This document shows positions 34,842 through 42,764 of a stretch of DNA of 63,540 nucleotides, piece by piece. The position numbers were made by a program, and so were the translations under genes. How positions within the stretch are numbered: position 1 is the first letter of the stretch; each line of letters opens with the position of its first letter. The stretch lies in contig JAEEWT010000019.1 of the NCBI GenBank assembly GCA_016287755.1, positions 1-63,540 on the forward strand, in the 5' to 3' direction. Source of the DNA: Prevotella sp. (lineage in GTDB: Bacteria > Bacteroidota > Bacteroidia > Bacteroidales > Bacteroidaceae). The notes under the pieces are model-generated. The model saw nothing but the letters and a program-made list of their open reading frames with translations, was not told where the DNA came from and did not search any database.

Positions 34842-35864
34842 TTATTGATCCGATATCGCCTGCATGATCTTAGCCTCCAGCTCCTCACAGAGCTCAGGAT
34901 TATCTTGCAGGAGTTTTTTCACGGCATCACGTCCCTGAGCCAGTCTGCTGTCACCATAGGAGAACCAGCTGCCGCTCTTCTGGATGATACCGTATTCCAC
35001 ACCAAGATCGACAATCTCACCCACCTTGGAGATACCCTCGCCGAAGGTGATTTCGAATTCGCATTTGCGGAAGGGCGGTGCCACCTTGTTCTTCACCACC
35101 TTTACGCGCACCTGGTTACCGATTACCTCGTCACCATCCTTGATGCTTGTTACGCGACGGATATCCAGACGAACAGATGCGTAGAACTTCAGGGCATTAC
35201 CGCCAGTGGTAGTCTCAGGATTACCGAACATCACACCGATCTTCTCACGCAACTGGTTGATGAAGATACAGGTGGTATTGGTCTTAGAGATGGTAGAAGT
35301 GAGTTTACGCAATGCCTGACTCATCAGTCGGGCCTGCAAGCCCACCACGTTATCACCCATCTCTCCCTCAATCTCCTTTTTCGGTGTAAGGGCTGCCACG
35401 GAGTCGATCACCAGGATATCAATAGCTGAGGAACTGATCAGCTGGTCGGCAATCTGCAGAGCTTGTTCTCCATTGTCGGGCTGAGATATCCACAGGTTAT
35501 CGATATCCACACCCAGTTTCTCTGCATAGAACCGGTCGAAGGCATGCTCTGCGTCGATGAATGCCGCAATACCTCCCGCCTTCTGTGCCTCAGCAATAGC
35601 ATGAATAGCCAGGGTTGTCTTACCTGACGACTCAGGACCGTAGATCTCGATGATCCTTCCCTTGGGATAACCTCCCACGCCCAACGCAGCATTCAGTCCG
35701 ATACTGCCTGAGGGGATGACCTCCACGTTCTCCACATGTTCATCGCCCAGTTTCATGATACTGCCTTTACCGAAGTCCTTCTCTATCTTCGACATGGCCG
35801 CCTGTAGCGCCTTCAGCTTCTCGCTTTGCGAGTTTGTAGCCTCGCTTGGTTTTTCTTTTGCCAT
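34842..35864 (-). CDS. recA: Recombinase RecA
   Basis: RecA drives homologous recombination and SOS induction. The 340-residue protein starts [10 protein letters not shown]; an upstream in-frame extension is repeat-derived and rejected. Walker A is GPESSGKT (76-83). [14 protein letters not shown], the [14 protein letters not shown] Walker B ([19 protein letters not shown]) and the L1/L2 loops ([45 protein letters not shown] region) are present. Flanking DNA on both sides is GCAAGAA repeat. Confidence 0.97.
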   Translation of the reverse strand: MAKEKPSEATNSQSEKLKALQAAMSKIEKDFGKGSIMKLGDEHVENVEVIPSGSIGLNAALGVGGYPKGRIIEIYGPESSGKTTLAIHAIAEAQKAGGIAAFIDAEHAFDRFYAEKLGVDIDNLWISQPDNGEQALQIADQLISSSAIDILVIDSVAALTPKKEIEGEMGDNVVGLQARLMSQALRKLTSTISKTNTTCIFINQLREKIGVMFGNPETTTGGNALKFYASVRLDIRRVTSIKDGDEVIGNQVRVKVVKNKVAPPFRKCEFEITFGEGISKVGEIVDLGVEYGIIQKSGSWFSYGDSRLAQGRDAVKKLLQDNPELCEELEAKIMQAISDQ

Positions 35865-35888
35865 TGTTGTTTTTTTAGAGGTGATAAA

Positions 35889-36384
35889 GGAAGCAAGAAG
35901 CAAGATGCAAGAAGCAAGAGATTACTTCTGCTTACCACCACCATATTAATATACTATAATTAATCAAACTTTATTGCTTTTTCATTCAAAGCATTTCGTA
36001 AACCTATGAGCATTCGAGCTATTCCTTTTATGTTCTGCTCCTGCTTTTTTAATATCTCTGAAGATATATAATTCAAACTTTCAGCAATTTCCAATTGGCA
36101 CATCACCTCTGATAAAGACCCGTATGAGATCTCCAAGAAATGGATTCTCTCTTTTACAGAAAAGCGTCCCATACCTTCAGCGATATTCGAAGGAACAGAG
36201 ATAACAGCTCTTTGTAACTGATTTGTCAAAGCCGTTCTCTCTTTGGCAGGGAAACAATCCATCAATAAATACACATCCTTTACTAACTGCTGCGATAAAT
36301 GATAGACCTTCAGCTTTCTATAATAAAAATCATCCATTATTCCTAATCTCAAATGTAATCTCTTGCCTCTTGCTTCTTGTTTCC
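35889..36384. repeat. Inverted GCAAGAA cassette enclosing an S23 gene
   Basis: The left arm at 35889-35925 (ends AAGCAAGAGATTAC) and the right arm at 36355-36384 (begins GTAATCTCTTGCC) are inverted copies, with the first 12 nt of pairing perfect. The S23 gene fills the interior. The cassette exactly occupies the space between the recA start region and the stop codon of carboxynorspermidine synthase. Confidence 0.85.
35960..36337 (-). CDS. Four-helix bundle protein (S23 / rRNA intervening-sequence family)
   Basis: This 125-residue all-helical protein carries the family core VISVPSNIAEGMGRFSVKERIHFLEISYGSLSE. The start MDDFYYRKLKVYHL follows the arm. Homologues were first known from intervening sequences inside 23S rRNA genes, which form a stem with the gene in the loop, and a relative (Avd) assists diversity-generating retroelements. 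Here too the gene lies between inverted arms, but outside rRNA. Its function is unknown; nucleic-acid binding is plausible. Confidence 0.9.
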   Translation of the reverse strand: MDDFYYRKLKVYHLSQQLVKDVYLLMDCFPAKERTALTNQLQRAVISVPSNIAEGMGRFSVKERIHFLEISYGSLSEVMCQLEIAESLNYISSEILKKQEQNIKGIARMLIGLRNALNEKAIKFD

Positions 36385-36389
36385 TGCCT

Positions 36390-37628
36390 CTACAATTCGA
36401 TGTCAACATCGAATTGTTCATGCCACGGCAGTCCTTGCTTGTTGAGCTGCTCCAGGAATGGATCGGGATCGAACTCTTCTACGTTATACACACCCGGCTT
36501 CTTCCAGATGCCCTTGCAGAACATCATGGCACCAATCATGGCTGGAACACCGGTGGTGTAAGAAACGCCCTGCATGCCTGTCTCCTCATAGGCGGCACGG
36601 TGCGAGCAGTTATTATATATATAATAGGTGTGCTCCTTACCGTCTTTGCCGATACCGCGGATGCGACAGCCGATGCTGGTCTCGCCTTCGTAGTTCTCAC
36701 CAAGATCCTGCGGATTGGGCAGTACGGCCTTCAGGAACTGCAGGGGAACGATCTTCACCTTTGCTGTGCCTGTACCATCAGCCAACGGAGCCTCATACAC
36801 CACCTCGTCGATACGACTCATACCGATGTTCTGTATCACCTCCAAGTGCTTCAGGTACTGCTGTCCGAAAGTCATCCAGAAGCGAGCCCGCTTGATGGTG
36901 GGGAAGTTGATGACCAATGACTCGATCTCCTCATGGTGCAACAGATAGCTGTCACGCGGTCCGATACCAGGATAGGTCAGGTCCTTATGGATCTCCAGCG
37001 GCTCTGTTTCCACCCACTGTCCGTTCTCCCAGTAGAGACCTTTCTGCGTAATCTCGCGGATATTGATCTCCGGGTTGAAGTTCGTGGCGAAAGCCTTATG
37101 ATGATCACCGGCATTGCAGTCAACAATGTCCAGATACTGTATCTCATCAAAATGATGCTTGGCAGCGTAGGCCGTAAAGATGCTCGTCACACCCGGATCG
37201 AAGCCACAGCCCAGGATGGCGGTCAGACCGGCCTTCTCGAAACGCTCCCTATAAGCCCACTGCCATGAGTACTCAAAGTGCGCCTCATCCTTGGGTTCGT
37301 AGTTGGCCGTGTCGAGGTAGTTGCATCCGCAGGCCAGACAAGCATCCATGATGGTCAGATCCTGATACGGCAGGGCCAGGTTAATCACCAGTTCAGGCTT
37401 ATAGTCGCTGAACAAGGCTTTCAGCTGCTCCACATCATCAGCATCTACCTGTGCTGTCTTGATATCCATCTGATAACCTTTCGCATGGATCGCCTCCACC
37501 AGTTGGTCGCATTTTGCCTTACGCCTACTGGCAATCATGAACTCTGTAAACACATCAGCATTCTGCACGATCTTGAATGCCGCAACTGTTGCTACGCCTC
37601 CGGCGCCAATCATCAATACTCTGCTCAT
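36390..37628 (-). CDS. Carboxynorspermidine synthase (saccharopine dehydrogenase family)
   Basis: This 412-residue NAD(P)H-dependent enzyme condenses aspartate semialdehyde with a diamine to make carboxynorspermidine or carboxyspermidine. The Rossmann motif is at the N-terminus (VLMIGAGGVATVAAFKI). NYLDTANYEPKDEAHFEY, LGCGFDPGVTSIFTAYAAKHH and YTTGVPAMIGAMM are typical of the family. The partner decarboxylase NspC is not in this window. The stop codon TAG abuts the S23 cassette arm. A hairpin-promoter module precedes the gene. Confidence 0.9.
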   Translation of the reverse strand: MSRVLMIGAGGVATVAAFKIVQNADVFTEFMIASRRKAKCDQLVEAIHAKGYQMDIKTAQVDADDVEQLKALFSDYKPELVINLALPYQDLTIMDACLACGCNYLDTANYEPKDEAHFEYSWQWAYRERFEKAGLTAILGCGFDPGVTSIFTAYAAKHHFDEIQYLDIVDCNAGDHHKAFATNFNPEINIREITQKGLYWENGQWVETEPLEIHKDLTYPGIGPRDSYLLHHEEIESLVINFPTIKRARFWMTFGQQYLKHLEVIQNIGMSRIDEVVYEAPLADGTGTAKVKIVPLQFLKAVLPNPQDLGENYEGETSIGCRIRGIGKDGKEHTYYIYNNCSHRAAYEETGMQGVSYTTGVPAMIGAMMFCKGIWKKPGVYNVEEFDPDPFLEQLNKQGLPWHEQFDVDIEL

Positions 37629-37678
37629 TGATACGCTATAGATTTAAGTGAATAATTACGATCATTGCATTGTTTCTG

Positions 37679-37757
37679 CAAAGATACGATTAAATAGGTT
37701 AAAAACCAAAAGAAAAGTATGATTTCTTTTTAAATCTTTCTTATTATCCCTCTTTTT
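37679..37757 (-). promoter_or_regulatory. Hairpin-promoter module of carboxynorspermidine synthase
   Basis: On the minus strand AAAAAGAAATCATACTTTTC..., then TTAATCG and TATCTTTG (37686-37679), match the layout upstream of alaS. The leader is about 50 nt. Confidence 0.6.
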
Positions 37758-38119
37758 CTTTGGCGCAAAGAAAAGAGGCAAAAGAAACATCCACCCTAAC
37801 CAAACCTTCCCCTATATGGGAAGGCTTAACCGCTCCTACTCGTCGCTCGTTCATTAAGGTAAGCTCGCCCCATCAAAGGGGCGGCTTGTGTTTCTTTTCG
37901 GCTTACGCAAGGTCGTTGGCGCCAATCACCATAGCCCATCAAGTCAATCAAGCCCATTCAGCCCATCAATTTATCGTAATAACGTAAATCCGTAATCTCG
38001 TAATCTCAGTGGTATTCTCACTCCACACTCCACACTCCACAAATCACATCTCGCGCCACCGTACCTCCGCGCCTCCGGTCCCCCCTTCCTCTTGGGGAGG
38101 GGGCTAGGGGGTGAGGCTC
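37758..38119. repeat. Non-coding repeat cluster
   Basis: This stretch has no gene. It begins beside the palindrome CTTTTTCTTTGGCGCAAAG (37750-37777). It also has a ccttccc/gggaagg hairpin near 37806, CCCATCAA units at 37945-37970, the shared core TAATCTCAGTGGTATT (38001-38016) attached to a CACTCCA heptamer arm, and a GC-rich REP-like palindrome (38083-38119) ending at the stop codon of the next gene. Confidence 0.7.
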
Positions 38120-38695
38120 CTATACTTCTTCCCCTCTGATTCCCAGCGCCTGCATCAGCGAGTAGCCCAGAATTTCCTGACGGAAGTTGCCACCTGGCAT
38201 GGGTTGCATGGCGAACACGGTGATGTGCTTGTCGTCGTTGACGGATTTCAGATGGTGGCGAACCTGATCATACACCCCTCCTTCCTCGGCGTTAGGTACC
38301 ACCATGATGCGCTTCACCTCCTTCTGGTCAGCCATCAGATCGATGGTGTCCAACAACAAACTGGTCTTGTTGGTTATGTCTTCCACGGGTACCGCATGAA
38401 TCACAAACTCCCCCAGTCCACTGCGGAACGCCTTTTCGTTGAGTTCCTTTTCGTAGTCGGCCGGTGTAAAATTCCGCAGTCTGTCCACCTCTTTCTCGTG
38501 GATCAACACCACCGTCGTCTCCTGCGGTTCCTCACTTTCGCGCACGCCACCATCAAGGGCGATACATTCCACCCACCGTGCCAGATCGGCCTGTGGAATC
38601 CTTCGCTCAAGCATCCGCTCGAAGTTCACAATCAGGTTAAATGCCACACGGTCTATATAGTCGGCATCAACAATAATCACATGTTTGTTCATCAT
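38120..38695 (-). CDS. Conserved Bacteroidales hypothetical protein (DUF6621-like)
   Basis: This 191-residue soluble protein starts MMNKHVIIVDADYIDRVAFNL. The N-terminal VDADYIDRVAFNLIVNFERMLERRIPQADLARW segment and the later RIMVVPNAEEGG and HITVFAMQPMPGG segments look like an alternating alpha/beta fold. I recall this as a Bacteroidales-restricted family of unknown function, probably DUF6621, but cannot verify the number. It stands alone with its own -7 box (TACTTTTG, 38723-38716). Its stop abuts a GC-rich REP. Confidence 0.65.
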   Translation of the reverse strand: MMNKHVIIVDADYIDRVAFNLIVNFERMLERRIPQADLARWVECIALDGGVRESEEPQETTVVLIHEKEVDRLRNFTPADYEKELNEKAFRSGLGEFVIHAVPVEDITNKTSLLLDTIDLMADQKEVKRIMVVPNAEEGGVYDQVRHHLKSVNDDKHITVFAMQPMPGGNFRQEILGYSLMQALGIRGEEV

Positions 38696-38715
38696 TATAT
38701 TCTTCGTATTCATTG

Positions 38716-38723
38716 CAAAAGTA
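38716..38723 (-). promoter_or_regulatory. -7 box of the DUF6621-like gene
   Basis: TACTTTTG on the minus strand lies about 20 nt from the start codon. Confidence 0.5.
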
Positions 38724-38790
38724 CAAAATAATCCTGTATTATTGACAGTATAACGGGATTATTATCTCTTTCCCCTTGTTTTTCAATAGT

Positions 38791-38819
38791 AAAAAAGAAT
38801 GCGGGCTTTTCAGCCCGCA
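38791..38819 (-). terminator. Intrinsic terminator of the LRR surface protein gene
   Basis: On the minus strand TGCGGGC-TGAAAA-GCCCGCA is followed by TTCTTTTTT, 25 nt after the stop codon. Confidence 0.92.
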
Positions 38820-38844
38820 CTCCTATTGTGGTACCTTACAGGGA

Positions 38845-41460
38845 TTATTTCATCCTTACCTTTTTGTCCTTTGTGACAACGACGCCCTTGTAGTTGCTGC
38901 CTACACGCTGACCGCTGAGGTTATAGAGCGGTGTGGCCTCATCAATGGTGTTGTCGATGGGGGCAATGTCTGTGGAGATGCCGTCTTCACTTCCCATATA
39001 CAACTTCCAAGATCCACTATCATACTGGTATGTCGCCCAGTTCTTTGCCATGGCAGCTGACACCTGGCTCTGAGTAATGACGTTATACTCACTGCTCGAA
39101 GCAGGATAGATTACTTTCAGCTCACCACTTACAGATTGGCTCATTCGGTCGGGAAGCTTACTTACGATATCGTTCATGTTGGCTATTCTATTACTATTGC
39201 ACGTAACAGACTGTAGATTGGGAAGACTACTTGATAAACTGAGTGCTGTAATACTGTTATCACTACAATTCAGCGTTTGTAACGATGCCTGGTTAAGTAG
39301 ATTTAAGTTACCGCTAATCTGATTACCATGACAATCAAGAGTCACCAAATTCGGATTATACGAGACATCAAGACTGCTCAGCTGATTGCCATAGCATTTC
39401 AATGTTGACAGATTAGAACAATCCATCAAGTCGATAGATTTCAGTTGATTATTGAAGCAACTCAGTGTTTCCAATGCGGTACAACCATCTATTAGAAGAT
39501 AGTCTTCACTCAGCGCATTATTAGGGCAGCTGAGAGTCTTGAGTTTGGTGTTATAGCTACAAGATAATGCAGTCAACGACCCTAACCCTGTAATAGAAAG
39601 AGAGGTGAATTGGTTATTATCGCAAACTATTTGGTTAAGACTGCTACATCCTGTTACCGTCAGGCTTGTCAAGGCATTGTTGGAACAATCCAGCAAGTAC
39701 AACACTGTATTATTGCTACAATTGAGTGTTGCAAGTTTTGTGAAACCTTTAATCGTGAGATCCTCGAATTTGTTGGATTTACAGTTGATGGATTTTAGCG
39801 CATTACATCCAGAGATGCCCATAGATGTTAGCTTATTACTGTAGCAACTCAATGTCTCTAACTTGCTACAATTGTTGCAACTTAATGATGTCAGAGCACA
39901 GTTGTAACAATTCAATGTTGTGAGCAAACTATTGTTCGAACAGTTGAGGGTGGCAAGTGAGGTATTGTTATAACAGTTAAGAGTGGCAAGTTTTGACATC
40001 CCTTTTATCGTAAGTGTAGTGAATTTGTTATTCGAACAGTCGATATTGGTAAGCGCCGAGCATCCACTCACATTCAGAGAGGTAAGGGAATTGCTCGAAC
40101 AAGTAAGTGATGTGAGTTTAGTGCTGTTACTGCAATTCAGGGTAGTGAGAGCAGAACAGTTTGTTATCGTAAGACTTGTAAACTCGTTCGAACCTCCACA
40201 GGTAAGTGACTTGATTTTACTACTCTCGGGAATTGTCAAAGATGGCAATTTGTTGTTCGAGCAGTCGAGTGTTGTTACATTATTAGGATAAAGAAGATCA
40301 TTAATTTGGTTATTAGAGCAATCGAGGCTGGTCAACGCTTCATTGGTATTATTATTCAAAAACACGTATGTAAGTTTATTGTTACTGCAATTTAATGTTT
40401 TCAATGCTCTTAGGTATTGGATTCCATCTCCTATAACTGTGATGTTTCGGCCACTGATGTCCAATTGGGTACGATTATCCACATCGCTCTTAGTCATATA
40501 TTTCTTGGTATAAAGTTGCTGCATATACGACAAGAAGTTTTGGTCAGAGAAAAGTGAGTGAACCAACAGTACCTCCCAACGGGTGCTCACAACAATATTC
40601 TGATTATAGATTGGAGATCCATTATAATACACCGACTGAGGACTGCTACTTTCAGTATCAACAGTTGCCTCAAAAGGCTGAAGAATAACTGGGAATCCAC
40701 CTTTGAAGTTAAGCCAATAAGTTGAACCGAACCTTTTGATAAAATCCTCTTCTTCCTTATTGCTAACATTATCAATACGAACATTATTGACATTAGGACA
40801 TGAACTGTTACCTGTTGATTTGAGTGTTATTTCGATATCTGAATAGTCTTTAAATTCACAATTCAAGTCAACAAGGTCTCCTTTTTTCCCATGGATTGTT
40901 GCACCTATCCCATCGGAAAAATGAACAGAACTCTGAATCCTATTATTATTTAAGTTTCCTTCGATGGCGCAATCATTAGTGGATTTTACAGTCAGATTCC
41001 CAGGTCCTTTAATACTCAAATCTGCATTCTTCAGATAAATACCTTCATAGTTCACACTTGATAGGGTCGTAGTTCCAGAAACCACTTCAAGTGTTCCATT
41101 TGTCTCGAAACGCACGGCTGAAGCACTTTCCGAACTGAGATTATTGGTTCCCACGAACTTTACAATCAGTCCCGAACAACTCAGGTTTTCAATAGCGCGG
41201 TTATCTCCACCAGTACGACTGATGGTACAATTAGTCAACGTAAGCGTATTCGTGCTTTCTACATACTTTGCGGTGCCAGAATCGAAAACGCCACTAACAT
41301 GTGGAATGTTGTTACAGTTATCGCTCGTTACCATTTTACCTGCCACTTTGAAGCCGTAGTCTTTGGCCAGCACATTCAAAGTTCCCATAAAAATGAGGCA
41401 GAGAGTCAACAATATGGACTTGTTTGCCTTGTACATAGTTTGAGTGTTCATCCCTTTCAT
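38845..41460 (-). CDS. Secreted Cys/Asn-rich leucine-rich-repeat surface protein
   Basis: This 871-residue protein has a signal peptide ending near NVLAKD. The N-terminal region (about 30-250) is a beta-helix-like, carbohydrate-binding-type domain (TNTLTLTNCTISRTGG, GIYLKNADLSIKGPGNLTV). From about 345 to 800 there are some twenty LRR units of about 21 residues with the pattern LTxLxCSxNxLTSLxxxxC. The last 30 residues (ATPLYNLSGQRVGSNYKGV) are the sorting tail. A surface role in binding is probable; the ligand is unknown. It has its own promoter and terminator. Confidence 0.85.
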   Translation of the reverse strand: MKGMNTQTMYKANKSILLTLCLIFMGTLNVLAKDYGFKVAGKMVTSDNCNNIPHVSGVFDSGTAKYVESTNTLTLTNCTISRTGGDNRAIENLSCSGLIVKFVGTNNLSSESASAVRFETNGTLEVVSGTTTLSSVNYEGIYLKNADLSIKGPGNLTVKSTNDCAIEGNLNNNRIQSSVHFSDGIGATIHGKKGDLVDLNCEFKDYSDIEITLKSTGNSSCPNVNNVRIDNVSNKEEEDFIKRFGSTYWLNFKGGFPVILQPFEATVDTESSSPQSVYYNGSPIYNQNIVVSTRWEVLLVHSLFSDQNFLSYMQQLYTKKYMTKSDVDNRTQLDISGRNITVIGDGIQYLRALKTLNCSNNKLTYVFLNNNTNEALTSLDCSNNQINDLLYPNNVTTLDCSNNKLPSLTIPESSKIKSLTCGGSNEFTSLTITNCSALTTLNCSNSTKLTSLTCSSNSLTSLNVSGCSALTNIDCSNNKFTTLTIKGMSKLATLNCYNNTSLATLNCSNNSLLTTLNCYNCALTSLSCNNCSKLETLSCYSNKLTSMGISGCNALKSINCKSNKFEDLTIKGFTKLATLNCSNNTVLYLLDCSNNALTSLTVTGCSSLNQIVCDNNQFTSLSITGLGSLTALSCSYNTKLKTLSCPNNALSEDYLLIDGCTALETLSCFNNQLKSIDLMDCSNLSTLKCYGNQLSSLDVSYNPNLVTLDCHGNQISGNLNLLNQASLQTLNCSDNSITALSLSSSLPNLQSVTCNSNRIANMNDIVSKLPDRMSQSVSGELKVIYPASSSEYNVITQSQVSAAMAKNWATYQYDSGSWKLYMGSEDGISTDIAPIDNTIDEATPLYNLSGQRVGSNYKGVVVTKDKKVRMK

Positions 41461-41493
41461 GATTGTTTTTGTTAATAGGTTATGATTATGCTG

Positions 41494-41501
41494 CAAAGAT
41501 A
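41494..41501 (-). promoter_or_regulatory. -7 box of the LRR surface protein gene
   Basis: TATCTTTG followed by CAG on the minus strand; leader about 30 nt. Confidence 0.65.
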
Positions 41502-41572
41502 CAAAAAAAAGAGCAACGATTGTTGCTCGCCAGTGAAAAAATAGTTAATTAGTATAGAATAACTTCTTTCCC

Positions 41573-42092
41573 TTAAAACAACCCAAAGATACTGAGCTGC
41601 TCGAAGAGCTCCGGGATGAAGACGTATTTACGATTGGTCATACCCATCCTGACCATGATCAGGTTCTTGTAGGGGTTGACGTACAACACCTGTGCATTTA
41701 TGCCCAAAGCGTAATAGCCAGGATATGGGGGCTTTCCGGAGCCTGTACTTTTCAGGTTATACCAGTTGAAATGATAGCAATCGTTATCAGTGCTGTATGC
41801 TCTTCATGTCCATCGCCTCCACGAAAGTGATATCCTTACAGTTTGGCGGTTGGGTGTAGAAATGCAGGGTATCAATCCATGAAGCCCGCTGTTTGGCAAC
41901 AGGAAAGTGGAACGACTGTTCACCCTTGGTAATCGTGTCATGAACATGTTTCTTAAAGCTGTAGATACCAGGACCATCTTTGCCGTCAGTCATATATCCT
42001 CTGACTACCGAGCAGGCAGTCATCAACATACATAGGAAGCCCCATGCCAGCATCTGCTGCACCTTCTTCCACACCAACACGCGCTTTTTCAT
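41573..42092 (-). pseudogene. Remnant of a beta-lactamase-family serine hydrolase lipoprotein
   Basis: The N-terminal piece starts MKKRVLVWKKVQQMLAWGF with lipobox LMTACS and reads to MDMKSIQH then stop. The downstream piece in the next frame (41573 to about 41800) reads DNDCYHFNWYNLKSTG and later GYYALGINAQVLYV, NPYKNLIMVRMG, and ends LFEQLSIFGLF, a typical C-terminus of this family. A frameshift joins them, and the catalytic SxxK and YxN centre is missing altogether, so a large internal deletion also occurred. It is not expected to be functional. Confidence 0.75.
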
Positions 42093-42253
42093 ATGATCTG
42101 TCGTTTTGCAGTTATACCCCATCATGGGTATCCTCTATTACTAACGTAATAAATCTTTTTTTATTATATGCCACAGGACTTGAGATAGTCGGGAAAGTTG
42201 CGAAAAGATATAAAAAAATGACGGAAAAGCGTATCGGTATCAAGAAAAAACAT

Positions 42254-42261
42254 TACCTTTG
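42254..42261 (+). promoter_or_regulatory. -7 box upstream of the coiled-coil/nhaD pair
   Basis: TACCTTTG followed by C lies 32 nt before the start codon. Confidence 0.65.
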
Positions 42262-42293
42262 CATTATCGTTTAACTCTAAAAAGAACAAACGT

Positions 42294-42764
42294 ATGAAAA
42301 AGAATGTATTAAGACTTATGACGATGGTTGCCCTGTTGTTCTGTATGAGCATCAATGCACAGGCACAGGCTGTTATCGGAACCGCTGGCGATCCCGCTAT
42401 GGAAGCTCAGCAGGCAAAGGCCATGCAGAAGGCCGCTAAGGAACAGGACAAGGCGCTGAAGGCTCAGGCCAAGGCTGATAAGGAAGCTGCAAAGGCTGCT
42501 AAGGAAGCAAAGAAGGCTGAGAAGAAAGCCGAAAAGCAACGTAAGGAGGCTGAGAAGCGTCAGAAAGCTATTGAGAAGGCTGAAAAGGCCAAGAAAGATG
42601 CCGAGAAGGCTGTAAAGAATGCTGAGAAGGCTTCACAGAAGGCTCTTGAAGCACAGGATGGCGATCCGATGAAGGCCGCCAAGGCTCAGGAAAAAGCCGC
42701 CAAGGCACAGCAGAAAGCCTTGAAGGCACAAGAAAGGGCTGAGAAGCTGGCTAAGAAACTATAA
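42294..42764 (+). CDS. Secreted Ala/Lys/Glu-rich coiled-coil protein
   Basis: This 156-residue protein has a signal peptide (LMTMVALLFCMSINAQAQA). The remainder is almost entirely Ala, Lys, Glu and Gln in a heptad-like pattern (KAAKEQDKALKAQAKADKEA, then EKKAEKQRKEAEKRQ), predicting one long charged periplasmic helix or coiled coil. I do not recognise a family. The stop and the nhaD start share a base (TAATG), so translation of the two is likely coupled. A link with ion homeostasis is inference from this arrangement only. Confidence 0.75.
   Translation: MKKNVLRLMTMVALLFCMSINAQAQAVIGTAGDPAMEAQQAKAMQKAAKEQDKALKAQAKADKEAAKAAKEAKKAEKKAEKQRKEAEKRQKAIEKAEKAKKDAEKAVKNAEKASQKALEAQDGDPMKAAKAQEKAAKAQQKALKAQERAEKLAKKL

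Noticed and set aside
35889..36384. S23 cassette as a 23S rRNA intervening sequence
   Set aside because: No rRNA sequence flanks it; recA and carboxynorspermidine synthase genes do.
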